The notes beneath the pieces are model-generated. The model worked only from the letters and a program-made list of their open reading frames with translations. It did not search any database and was not told the origin of the DNA. A program made the translations under genes and the position numbers. From positions 1 to 6,778 of the forward strand of contig JAERRP010000304.1 of assembly GCA_016735415.1 (NCBI GenBank): a stretch of 6,778 nucleotides of DNA, given 5' to 3'. Source of the stretch: Desulfobacterales bacterium (GTDB lineage Bacteria; Desulfobacterota; Desulfobacteria; Desulfobacterales; UBA5852). Position 1 is the first letter of the stretch. Every line of letters begins with the position of its first letter. Positions 1-6,517 of this stretch are shown here, one piece after another.

Positions 1-348
1 GGGCAATCAAAACCTGTGTCCCCCCGCAAACACATTTTGCACCCGTGGCCTTGAAAACCCCCTATCGGCGTCCTGTCACCGAAGGCATCGTGACCGCCCG
101 GTCACAGGTGGAAGCGATCAGCGGCAGCTCGCTTGAAGGCCGGGCCCTGGTCTTCGACTCCCGGGAAAGACCGGTACTCAAATTTGCGGCGACGTTTAAA
201 ATCGCCCGGAACGCCCGCATCCGCAAGGTTTCTTCTGACAGCGCCCGTCAGGATAAAAGTAAAGTCGGAATTCGCGAGCCTTGATCTGGAACTTTTTACG
301 CGTCCATCAAGGTTGATTGCCCTGGCACGCGAAGACTTCCATAAATAG
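1..348. other. Intergenic stretch without a supported gene
   Basis: I see no convincing gene in these bases. Two short plus-strand ORFs (45-284 and 133-348) have no ribosome binding site and no recognisable protein content. One minus-strand frame stays open from about 348 down to a stop near position 104 but has no usable start codon, so it may be a decayed coding fragment or chance. A small inverted repeat lies at 90-94/101-105 (GTGAC, six-base gap, GTCAC). A motif typical of interspersed intergenic repeats lies at 291-310. The window edge may cut something that begins further upstream. Confidence 0.5.
291..310. repeat. Candidate interspersed-repeat motif
   Basis: The string actttttacgcgtccatcaa resembles a motif I recall between genes in many Desulfobacterota genomes, of the form CTTTTTACGnnnCCATCAA. 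Read on the minus strand it encodes L-D-G-R-V-K-S, the kind of peptide that starts many spurious small proteins annotated there. Only one copy is present, so repetition cannot be shown here. The assignment rests on recall. Confidence 0.25.
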
Positions 349-349
349 A

Positions 350-368
350 CCGGCGCTTTAAAAGCCGG
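350..368. terminator. Short hairpin after mscS stop, possible terminator
   Basis: CCGGC (350-354) pairs with GCCGG (364-368) around a nine-base loop, directly after the mscS stop codon. On the minus strand it is followed by TCTATTTAT, a poor T-tract. On the plus strand it is followed by a better one (TTATTTCTTTTTCTT from 371), but that lies inside the mscS 3' end. It could stop transcripts from either side. The stem is only five base pairs, so the call is tentative. Confidence 0.4.
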
Positions 369-370
369 CG

Positions 371-2833
371 TTATTTCTTTTTCTTGCCGGCCTTGGGATC
401 CTGGTTCTCCCCCTCGACAATGGTGTCCAGCGCTGCGGCCGCACCGGCCTGCAGCAACTGGGTCTTCTGCTCGGCGGTCAGTTTGGCAGGCTCCGACGAT
501 GACCGCGTTCCGGCCCGCTCCGTGTGGGTCACGCCGACATCCATCTGCTCGGCCAGATTCGGCGCCAGATCCACGATCACCTTGCGGTGGGCATAGTGAA
601 TCCCCGCTTTTTCGAGTGCGGCCGTGATGTGCTTGTAGGCTTCGCGGCGTATGACAAAATGGGTGCCGGGCCGGGCCGTAAATTTAGCCCGGAAGGTCAT
701 GACGGAATCGCCCACGCTGCGCACGCCCTGGGATTTGAGCGGTTTGATGAAATCGGGGCCCAGTTCCTCGTCCAGCATCATTTTCTTGCCGACCTTCTTG
801 ATAATCTTGCGGACCTTATCGATATCCGTGTCATAGGGGAGCTTCAGATCGAACTTCACCACCATGCCGCCGCGCATGAAGTTGGTTATGGATTTCAAAT
901 CGCCCAGGGGCACAATCTGCAGCATGCCGCGGTGGTGGCGCAATTTGATGGTTCGCAGGGTAATCTCCTCCACGGTACCGGATATGCCCCCGCAGTCCAG
1001 GTATTCCCCCACCCGAAAGGCGTCGTCCATCAGGAAGAAAATTCCCGAGAGAATATCGCGCACCAGTTTCTGGGCACCGAAACCGATGGCCAGCCCGATC
1101 ACGCCGGCACCGGCCAGCAGGGGGCCGATGTCGACACCGAGGGAGGACAGAACGATCAGGGTAACCATGACCACCATGACGACCCCGATAAACTTGCGCA
1201 GCATAGGAAGCAGGGTATGGGAGCGGTCCTGGGCACCAGCGGCGCCCCACTCGTCGTCGTCGTCGGTCTTTTCATCTTTCTCGACAAAACCGCCCTCGGC
1301 CAGCTTGCGACTGATGGCGGCGTTGATAAACTCCCAGGCAATGTGGGCCAGCAGCAGCGTGATCAAAACGTCGACCACCGCCCCGACCGCCGCTTCACCG
1401 AGGGAAATGCGAATCCCCCAGATATCCAGAAACCAGAGGGCCACCGCAAGGAAAACCACTACCCGCACCACCCGGCTGACGATGTCGAGATAGCCGCTGC
1501 CTTCTTCCGTGGATGATTCGGATGACGTCCCATCCGCCTGAAGTTCCGGGGCGTCATCTTCAGATGGTTCGGCATCCGGGGTTTCGGCCGATGATATCGG
1601 AGCGGCCGGTTTCTTCGAAAACGTCGAAATGACGCACCACTGGGCCAGGCGGTCCAGGGCCAGGTAAATCGGTACGATCAGTAAACTGAGAATAAAAGCA
1701 CCGTCAAATTTCATCTCATCCATCGTCACCATACGCCCCACACCCATAAGCCAGACCAGGAAAAAATAGGCCAGGGCCAGAATGTGCCACATGGAAGCGA
1801 ACTGCTCCCGCAGCCAGGCGCGCTTTTCACAGGCAATATGTTTGCGCCCCAGCAGGTGCTGTTTGACCGCCCCACGATTACCCCAGACCATGCCGGCCAA
1901 CAGACCGATAATCAATGTTACCAGAAAAGCTGTCAGCCAGATCTGGGCCGACCGGTTGACTTCAAGATAGAAAAACAGAAGTGTCAGGACCCAGCCGACG
2001 CCGATGATACTGACCATCAACAGCAGACGTCGATGCAGATAGCGCGCCAATTCGCATGACATTGGAATCAGGCGCAGATTCGCGGCTTTGGGGGAAAAGA
2101 ACAGGCGCAGCAACAGCGCGCAAAAGCGGATGATGACCGTGGTCAGCAGAAAAGCCAGGAAAAGCAGACGCATGTGGCGGTCCTGCCGGTCAACCACCAG
2201 AAAAAATATCAGCAGGGGGGAGAGTGTAAAAATTAAAAGCCCCATCAATTCGGGGATGGTCTTGACCATCGCCCCCCAAAACCTGAGGATGCCGTCCATT
2301 CCCGGCATGGTCTCGATGCGCGCCCGCAACCGGGCGGTGAATCGGACAAATATCTTTTCGGCCAGCCAACCCGTCGCCAGGATACCAAGGGCAATGAAAA
2401 CCATGACCACCAGCCGCCCCAACCCTTCATGGTCGGTCAGGCGATCCACGGCCACCTTGAGCTCGCCGGGCACCGACGGCAGGCTGCCCGCCAGTCGGTA
2501 GGCGCGGCTGACGAAAAGATTCGTGGCGTTTTCCAGCCAGCGAATAGTGCCTGTCAGCCCGCCGACCTTTTCGGGCGCATCCTGCGATGCCGCGGCGGCA
2601 TCGGCCTGCAGTTCGGTGATCAGCATGCGCCGCACCTGGTCGTCGCTCATGCGGGCCAGAACGGCATCCACATCTTCGGCGCCGTAATCCGCCGGCAGAT
2701 CCACCGCTTCGGTCGCTTTGGCTTCATCGGCCGGCTTGTCCCTGGCGGTCATCATCAGGGGATTCAGTGCGAAAGCGTTGGCCGCTCCGAACAGACACAA
2801 GCTTAAGATCAGATAGAGGGCGGTTTTTTTCAT
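371..2833 (-). CDS. MscS-family mechanosensitive channel (YbiO/MscM-like)
   Basis: An 820-residue inner-membrane channel that should open under membrane tension and release solutes during osmotic downshock. Residues 1-20 form a signal peptide ending A-N-A. A periplasmic segment with an acidic, helical look follows (about 21-135). Hydrophobic segments lie near 139-159, 197-214, 222-245, 270-290, 298-317, 350-368, 378-398, 453-475, 482-504 and 544-566. The MscS pore helix follows at about 570-600, rich in Gly and Ala (AGAGVIGLAIGFGAQKLVRD), and leads into the beta domain (FRVGEYL, G619-T-V-E-E, VPLGDL) and the C-terminal alpha/beta domain. Length and many helices match YbiO-type channels rather than small MscS. 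Two acidic cytoplasmic or loop inserts (about 413-446 and 519-529) and a Lys-rich tail are odd. The start has a GGAG nine bases upstream. The family call is firm, the subtype less so. Confidence 0.93.
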   Translation of the reverse strand: MKKTALYLILSLCLFGAANAFALNPLMMTARDKPADEAKATEAVDLPADYGAEDVDAVLARMSDDQVRRMLITELQADAAAASQDAPEKVGGLTGTIRWLENATNLFVSRAYRLAGSLPSVPGELKVAVDRLTDHEGLGRLVVMVFIALGILATGWLAEKIFVRFTARLRARIETMPGMDGILRFWGAMVKTIPELMGLLIFTLSPLLIFFLVVDRQDRHMRLLFLAFLLTTVIIRFCALLLRLFFSPKAANLRLIPMSCELARYLHRRLLLMVSIIGVGWVLTLLFFYLEVNRSAQIWLTAFLVTLIIGLLAGMVWGNRGAVKQHLLGRKHIACEKRAWLREQFASMWHILALAYFFLVWLMGVGRMVTMDEMKFDGAFILSLLIVPIYLALDRLAQWCVISTFSKKPAAPISSAETPDAEPSEDDAPELQADGTSSESSTEEGSGYLDIVSRVVRVVVFLAVALWFLDIWGIRISLGEAAVGAVVDVLITLLLAHIAWEFINAAISRKLAEGGFVEKDEKTDDDDEWGAAGAQDRSHTLLPMLRKFIGVVMVVMVTLIVLSSLGVDIGPLLAGAGVIGLAIGFGAQKLVRDILSGIFFLMDDAFRVGEYLDCGGISGTVEEITLRTIKLRHHRGMLQIVPLGDLKSITNFMRGGMVVKFDLKLPYDTDIDKVRKIIKKVGKKMMLDEELGPDFIKPLKSQGVRSVGDSVMTFRAKFTARPGTHFVIRREAYKHITAALEKAGIHYAHRKVIVDLAPNLAEQMDVGVTHTERAGTRSSSEPAKLTAEQKTQLLQAGAAAALDTIVEGENQDPKAGKKKK

Positions 2834-2885
2834 CGCGGTTTTCTCCGGAAGATTGCATGACGGGTGCTGGCCCGCCGGGGCAAGT

Positions 2886-2912
2886 AAAAAAGGCCTGAAG
2901 TTAAAACCTTCA
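2886..2912 (-). terminator. Weak hairpin with T-tract
   Basis: On the minus strand TGAAG and CTTCA pair around a seven-base loop (2912-2896), followed by GGCC and six T (2891-2886). It lies 12 bases after the stop of the candidate small ORF at 2925-3104 and before mscS, so it could end a transcript of that ORF. The stem is short and AT-rich, so its strength is doubtful. Confidence 0.3.
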
Positions 2913-2924
2913 ACATTCAGACTC

Positions 2925-3104
2925 TTAGTAAATTCGAGCAGTTAAATCAAGCGCGCATATGGGCGCGGGCGCATCGATCTCTTCTTCGATCCTATCGACG
3001 GTCATCCAGGACCCATCATGGACCGTGACCCGGCCGTCGCCTTCTTGGCCGGTTTCCTCATGGCCGATCCTGCCGGAATTGCGATGCAGGTTTTCAGGTC
3101 GCAA
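2925..3104 (-). CDS. Possible 59-residue small protein, TTG start
   Basis: A minus-strand frame runs from a stop at about 3118-3120 to the stop at 2925-2927. The only reasonable start is TTG at 3104, with a weak AGG about seven bases upstream. The predicted protein is charged and hydrophilic with a soluble-protein feel in its middle (GDGRVTVHDGSWMTVDRIEE). Third codon positions there are mostly G or C, as in the neighbouring genes. I do not recognise a family. A hairpin with six T follows the stop, and an AT-rich, promoter-like block precedes the start. The opposite strand also has an open frame (2959-3120), so this may be chance in GC-rich DNA or the remnant of a longer gene. Confidence 0.3.
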   Translation of the reverse strand: MRPENLHRNSGRIGHEETGQEGDGRVTVHDGSWMTVDRIEEEIDAPAPICALDLTARIY

Positions 3105-3142
3105 TAAATGCCTATATTAATATTTTAAACCGTAATCATTTT
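3103..3142. promoter_or_regulatory. AT-rich promoter-like block
   Basis: This is the most AT-rich stretch in the window. It contains TATATT at 3113-3118 (five of six matches to the -10 consensus) on the plus strand, about 90 bases before the CULT gene start, and TAATAT on the minus strand. No good -35 is at the right distance for either direction, so it is a zone of likely initiation rather than a mapped promoter. Confidence 0.3.
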
Positions 3143-3209
3143 TGGCTGACCGTAAACACTGTGGCGACCATCTGAACCCGTCCGTTTTCCGGGGGCTCCG
3201 TTCAACACC

Positions 3210-3662
3210 ATGCAACACCCTATTGACATCGCAAACCTCCCTGGAACACCCCGGCCCGTCCGGCTTAAAACCGAACCGCCCGATCGCCAGGGCCAAAACC
3301 CGGCAGCGGCGCCGGAAGACAGCGTGGATGCGGAAACCCAGAAAGCGCGTCTGGTCCTCTGCCGGGAATGTCTCCACCCCATCACCCGCGAACAGGACCG
3401 CACGGAAGTCCACGGCGCCCACCGGCATATCTTTGCCAACCCCGGCGGCATCGTTTTCACGATCGGCTGCTTCCAGACCGCCGAAGGCTGCGGGGCCGCG
3501 GGCTCGCCCTCCGACGAGTTCACCTGGTTCAAGGGATTCAACTGGCGGGTGGCGGTCTGTACCGGATGTCTGGCCCATCTGGGCTGGCTTTTCACGACCA
3601 CGTCCGGCGCCGCCTTCTGGGGCTTGATCCTCGACCATCTGATTTTCCCGGACGACAGCTAA
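3210..3662 (+). CDS. CULT-domain (cereblon-like) small protein
   Basis: A 150-residue soluble protein with no signal peptide. Residues 1-45 are Pro-rich and probably disordered; 48-146 form a CULT domain, the zinc-bound beta-tent fold that binds thalidomide in human cereblon. Zinc ligands are C51-x-x-C54 and C117-x-x-C120. The aromatic cage is W106, W112 and W126, with gaps of 6 and 14, exactly as in human W380/W386/W400. F128 matches human F402, and N77-P78-G79 matches the human N351-P-H loop. The segment W-F-K-G-F-N-W is close to the human W-F-P-G-Y-A-W. There is no Lon-like domain, as in stand-alone bacterial CULT proteins such as the one from Magnetospirillum. The natural ligand and role in bacteria are not established. 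The ATG at 3210 has a poor ribosome site (GGGGG 14 bases upstream). An in-frame GTG at 3324 with GGAAG five bases before it would leave just the domain. Confidence 0.88.
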   Translation: MQHPIDIANLPGTPRPVRLKTEPPDRQGQNPAAAPEDSVDAETQKARLVLCRECLHPITREQDRTEVHGAHRHIFANPGGIVFTIGCFQTAEGCGAAGSPSDEFTWFKGFNWRVAVCTGCLAHLGWLFTTTSGAAFWGLILDHLIFPDDS

Positions 3663-3710
3663 GCGGCTTCATGCCGACTGCCCGGACACACTCCCGGCGC
3701 AAACGGCAAC

Positions 3711-3744
3711 TTGACGCTACCGTTCAGACTGACTATCTGTCAGT
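3711..3744 (+). promoter_or_regulatory. Putative sppA promoter with overlapping palindrome
   Basis: TTGACG (3711-3716) is a good -35, and TATCTG (3734-3739), 17 bases on, is a poor -10. A 17-base interrupted palindrome, ACTGAC-N5-GTCAGT (3728-3744), has perfect six-base arms and sits over that -10. Its size and position fit a dimeric repressor operator of the TetR kind. It lies 37 bases before the sppA start. It could also be a small hairpin in the leader. Confidence 0.4.
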
Positions 3745-3780
3745 AAACAAATTGCGCACACGCATGAGAAGGAGAAAGCG

Positions 3781-4767
3781 ATGAATTGGAGACGGTCATT
3801 GGCAGTGCTGTTGATCTTTGGATTTGTGACCGCCGGATGCGCGGCCCCCAAGATAAGGCTTTTCACGGACGGGACGGTGCCCTACGACGAGTATACGCTG
3901 GAGGGCACCGGAAAAGACAAGATTCTGATGGTCCCGATCGAAGGCAAAATATCCGAGGCCCCGTCACGCGGCTGGCTGCGAGACCGGCCGGGCCTGGTGC
4001 AGAACGTGGTGGCCCAGCTGCGCAAGGCCGAGGCCGACCAACGGATCAAGGCGCTTGTTCTCAAGATCAATTCGCCCGGCGGCAGCGTTACCGCCAGCGA
4101 CATTCTCTATCACGAACTGAAGGCCTACCAGGCCCGCACCCAGGTCAAGATTATCGCCGTGTTCATGGGGCTGGCCGCCTCGGGCGGCTATTATGCCGCC
4201 CTGCCGGCCGACCGGATCGTGGCCCACCCCACGTCCATCACAGGGTCCGTCGGCGTGATCTTTGTCGGGCACAGGATCGACGGCCTGATGGAGAAAATCG
4301 GGATGGCCGTGGATGTCAATAAATCCGGTCAGAACAAGGATACAGGTTCGCCCTTCCGGCCCCGAACCAGGGAAGAAACGGCCCTGATCCAGGACCTGAC
4401 CGACCAGCTCGGCCAGCGCTTTTTTGACCTGGTGATGGCCCACCGCCGGCTGACGCCGGGGGCCCTGGAAGAAGTCCAGACCGCGCGCATCTTCCTGGCG
4501 CCCCGGGCGCTGGAATTGGGACTGGTGGACGAGATCGGCTATGTCAGCGACGCATTGGAGGCGGCCCGCCGGGAAGCCGGCTTGAACGCCGACGCCCGTG
4601 TGGTGGTCTATCGCCGCAACGAGTACCCCGACGACACGGTTTACAACACGGCCGCGGCCGGAGGGGGCACGGCACGCCCGGCCCTGGTGGATCTGGGACT
4701 GCCCACTGGAATGCTTGAAGCCAGGGGCGGATTTTACTACCTCTGGACGCCAGCGGCAGTGGAATAA
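3781..4767 (+). CDS. sppA: Signal peptide peptidase SppA, short form, lipoprotein
   Basis: A 328-residue S49-family serine protease that degrades signal peptides left in the membrane after secretion. Residues 1-19 are a lipoprotein signal with lipobox V16-T-A-G-C20, so the mature enzyme should be lipid-anchored. The fold starts with the strand ILMVPIEG (48-55), then the conserved I96-N-S-P-G-G-S. S134 in L-A-A-S-G-G-Y-Y is the expected nucleophile and K186 in S-G-Q-N-K-D the general base. Their spacing of 52 equals that of Bacillus SppA (S147/K199). Length matches the short single-domain form, not the roughly 600-residue E. coli enzyme. The last 50 residues are poorly conserved. AAGGAG lies six bases before the ATG. 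It follows the CULT gene by 118 bases on the same strand, with its own likely promoter. The lipoprotein anchor is the main departure from classical SppA, so a related S49 peptidase is possible. Confidence 0.9.
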   Translation: MNWRRSLAVLLIFGFVTAGCAAPKIRLFTDGTVPYDEYTLEGTGKDKILMVPIEGKISEAPSRGWLRDRPGLVQNVVAQLRKAEADQRIKALVLKINSPGGSVTASDILYHELKAYQARTQVKIIAVFMGLAASGGYYAALPADRIVAHPTSITGSVGVIFVGHRIDGLMEKIGMAVDVNKSGQNKDTGSPFRPRTREETALIQDLTDQLGQRFFDLVMAHRRLTPGALEEVQTARIFLAPRALELGLVDEIGYVSDALEAARREAGLNADARVVVYRRNEYPDDTVYNTAAAGGGTARPALVDLGLPTGMLEARGGFYYLWTPAAVE

Positions 4768-4817
4768 ACGCCGGCGGCGCAACGGTGCCAGGTTCGCAAC
4801 CGCCGCGCCGGTTGTTC
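4768..4817. terminator. GC-rich hairpin between convergent sppA and htrA
   Basis: The 50 bases between the two stop codons are very GC-rich. CCGGCG (4771-4776) pairs with CGCCGG (4806-4811), with extra partial pairing inside, including GGTT/AACC. Only short T-runs follow on either strand (TTGTT on plus, CGTTTATT on minus). It may act as a shared bidirectional terminator, but it is not a textbook one. Confidence 0.35.
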
Positions 4818-6311
4818 CTATCGTTTGAATTTCACGGCCAGCATTCCGCCAGCGCCTCGACGCAGCAGCATCTGCACCGTATCGCCCTTGTCGATCTTCT
4901 TGATCCGGGCCTGATAATCCTTGAGATTGTTGATGGCCTCACGGTTGATTTCGATGATGATGTCCCCGTGGCGAACTCCGGCCGCGGCGGTTTTGCTTTC
5001 AGGATCCACCTGCGTGACCACCACGCCGCGCTGATCCTGACTGACCCCCAGCTTCTCGGCAATTTCCGGATCGATATCGCGCACCCGCATCCCCAGGTCA
5101 TCGGAGCGGGCTTCACCGCGTGCCAGGGTGGGTTCCCGGTCCGGGCGTCGGGCCAGCTTGACCCGTACGGTTTTCTCACGGCCGTCCTTTATCAGGGTGA
5201 CCCGCATTTTGTTACCGACCCCGGCTTCGGCCACCGTGCGGGACAGCTCCCGGCTGGTTTTAACGGTCTGCCCGTCGATGCCGATGATGATATCGCCTTC
5301 CCTGATACCGGCCTCATAGGCCGGATCGCCCTCGTAGACCTGGGTGACGAGAACGCCTTCCTTCCGGTCGATCCCGTAATATTCGGCCAGTTCGGGTGTC
5401 AGGTTCTGGATGCCGACCCCCAGCCAACCCCGGGAAACCTCTCCGCTGTCTTTCAACTGAGCGATAATTCCGTCGGCCAGGTTGATCGGAATCGCAAACC
5501 CGATACCCTGTCCGCTGGCGACGATGGCCGTGTTGATGCCGACCACCTCGCCGGCCAGGTTGAGCAGCGGCCCGCCGCTGTTGCCCGGATTGATGGAGGC
5601 GTCGGTCTGGATGAAATCGTCATAGGGCCCGGAACCGATGATCCGCCCCTTGGCGCTGACGATTCCGGCCGTCACCGTCTGTTCAAGGCCAAAGGGGCTG
5701 CCGATGGCCACCACCCAACTGCCCACCGGCAGGGAATCGGAATTGCCCAGCTTCAGCGGTTTAAGATCATGGCCGTCGGGTTCGATCTTGATCAGGGCGA
5801 TGTCCGTTTTGGGATCCCGCCCCACGATTTTGGCCTCGTATTCGGCTTCATCGTACAGACGAACTTTGATCTGGTCGGCATTTTCGACCACATGGTTGTT
5901 GGTGACGATGTAGCCTTCGTCATCGATCAGGAATCCCGATCCCAGGCTGCGCTGCTTGAATTCCCGCTGGGGGCCAAACCCGAAAAAGTCCCGGAAAGGA
6001 TCCTCACGGCGGGAAGGGTTGCGCCCGAAAAAATGGCGGAAGACCGGCCCGCCCCCATTGGTGGTTTTGACCGTGCGGATATTGACCACCCCGGGCTTGG
6101 CTTTATTCGCCAGGTCCGTAAAATTGACCGGCACCATCACGGCCGGCGTGCCGGTGGCGGCCACCGCCGCCACCGGACCGTCCAGGCCCAATGAGCGGAA
6201 GGGGTTATCCGCCCTGTCGCCGGCCCCGCCATCCCACGGCAGGGACCCGCACAGCAGGCCGGCCCCTGCCATCACCGTAAGCGCCGCCATCAGCAAATAT
6301 CGTTTGATCAT
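4818..6311 (-). CDS. degP: DegP/HtrA-type periplasmic serine protease, two PDZ domains
   Basis: A 497-residue Do/DegQ-family protease that degrades and refolds misfolded periplasmic and outer-membrane proteins. Residues 1-22 are a hydrophobic signal sequence; C21 lacks a lipobox, so the protein should be soluble and periplasmic. The trypsin-like domain (about 65-285) shows the full triad: H140 in T-N-N-H-V-V, D170 in K-T-D-I-A-L-I, and S245 in G-N-S-G-G-P. An LA loop rich in Phe, Arg and Gly (about 86-120) is present. PDZ1 spans about 293-387 and PDZ2 about 405-495; both carry G-D-I-I-I before the binding groove. Two PDZ domains fit DegP/DegQ/MucD, not DegS. The ATG at 6311 is chosen because GGAGGTGA lies just upstream, while a 35-residue longer reading frame (from 6416) has no ribosome site and hides the signal peptide. 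Which Do paralogue it is cannot be settled. Confidence 0.95.
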   Translation of the reverse strand: MIKRYLLMAALTVMAGAGLLCGSLPWDGGAGDRADNPFRSLGLDGPVAAVAATGTPAVMVPVNFTDLANKAKPGVVNIRTVKTTNGGGPVFRHFFGRNPSRREDPFRDFFGFGPQREFKQRSLGSGFLIDDEGYIVTNNHVVENADQIKVRLYDEAEYEAKIVGRDPKTDIALIKIEPDGHDLKPLKLGNSDSLPVGSWVVAIGSPFGLEQTVTAGIVSAKGRIIGSGPYDDFIQTDASINPGNSGGPLLNLAGEVVGINTAIVASGQGIGFAIPINLADGIIAQLKDSGEVSRGWLGVGIQNLTPELAEYYGIDRKEGVLVTQVYEGDPAYEAGIREGDIIIGIDGQTVKTSRELSRTVAEAGVGNKMRVTLIKDGREKTVRVKLARRPDREPTLARGEARSDDLGMRVRDIDPEIAEKLGVSQDQRGVVVTQVDPESKTAAAGVRHGDIIIEINREAINNLKDYQARIKKIDKGDTVQMLLRRGAGGMLAVKFKR

Positions 6312-6315
6312 GTTG

Positions 6316-6323
6316 TCACCTCC
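6316..6323 (-). promoter_or_regulatory. Strong ribosome binding site fixing the htrA start
   Basis: On the minus strand GGAGGTGA ends four bases before the ATG at 6311 (GGAGG seven bases away), a near-perfect match to the 16S tail. It decides the start against upstream ATG codons in the same frame, including the one at 6416. Confidence 0.85.
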
Positions 6324-6363
6324 GAATTTCAGTAAAAAGTATCGCCAACCAACAGCCATCGTC

Positions 6364-6410
6364 TCATTCTCACAACGACATACTAAACCCGTAAGTTCAC
6401 GGGAGAATGA
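6364..6410. repeat. Nested inverted repeats upstream of htrA
   Basis: TCATTCTC (6364-6371) and GAGAATGA (6403-6410) are perfect eight-base inverted copies 31 bases apart. Inside and abutting the right arm is a second inverted pair, CCCGT (6388-6392) and ACGGG (6399-6403), around AAGTTC. On the htrA strand the inner loop reads GAACTT, like a sigma-E/ECF -35 element, but no good matching -10 follows. The arms could be paired regulator sites. It lies 53-99 bases upstream of the htrA ATG. Confidence 0.4.
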
Positions 6411-6488
6411 CCGCAAGATGATTAAAATGTTATCTTGGCGTCTGCGCTGAATGGTCTGCGCCCGGCCTCCCGCTACCGGAAGAAATGC

Positions 6489-6517
6489 TTGACTTTCGAC
6501 CGCATCGGAATCAATAT
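6489..6517 (+). promoter_or_regulatory. Candidate promoter of the RND efflux operon
   Basis: TTGACT (6489-6494), five of six to the -35 consensus, is followed after 17 bases by CAATAT (6512-6517), a weak -10. It points toward the membrane fusion gene, whose start is 81 bases further on. Only the -35 is convincing. Confidence 0.35.

Larger units (their letters stand above)
2834..3209. other. Intergenic region between mscS and the CULT gene
   Basis: This 376-base divergent gap holds the mscS ribosome binding site (GGAG on the minus strand at 2843-2846). It also has a hairpin with a T-tract on the minus strand (2886-2912), a possible 59-codon minus-strand ORF (2925-3104) and an AT-rich block (about 3103-3142) of promoter-like composition. 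I find no RNA gene. No strong sigma-70 pair is visible for mscS. Confidence 0.5.

Noticed and set aside
45..284. 79-residue plus-strand ORF at the left edge
   Set aside because: It has no ribosome site and no recognisable content, and it lies in a region that looks intergenic or repeat-derived.
524..1516. 330-residue plus-strand open frame opposite mscS
   Set aside because: It is the antisense shadow of the conserved MscS pore and beta domain. It has no recognisable domains and a His/Gln/Asp-rich composition typical of such shadows.
2999..3040. GGACC direct repeats and GGTCA/TGACC inverted arms
   Set aside because: Short, widely spaced and expected by chance in GC-rich DNA; no array or stable hairpin emerges.
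2959..3120. 53-codon plus-strand ORF opposite the candidate small gene
   Set aside because: It is very rich in Ser, Pro and Trp with no ribosome site; the minus-strand frame has the more protein-like composition.
3117..3638. 173-residue minus-strand open frame opposite the CULT gene
   Set aside because: The plus-strand frame carries a precise CULT signature; the antisense frame is low-complexity and unrecognisable.
3964..4782. 272-residue minus-strand open frame opposite sppA
   Set aside because: It covers the same DNA as the S49 catalytic core in antisense and has no protein features of its own.
4785..6194. 469-residue plus-strand open frame opposite htrA
   Set aside because: It is antisense to a protease with a complete catalytic triad and two PDZ domains. 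Its composition (rich in Asp, His, Gly) is the mirror of codon bias in GC-rich DNA, and it has no ribosome site.
6312..6416. 35-residue N-terminal extension of HtrA from an upstream ATG
   Set aside because: It has no ribosome site, would bury the signal peptide, and overlaps the inverted repeats of the promoter region. The ATG at 6311 has a near-perfect ribosome site.
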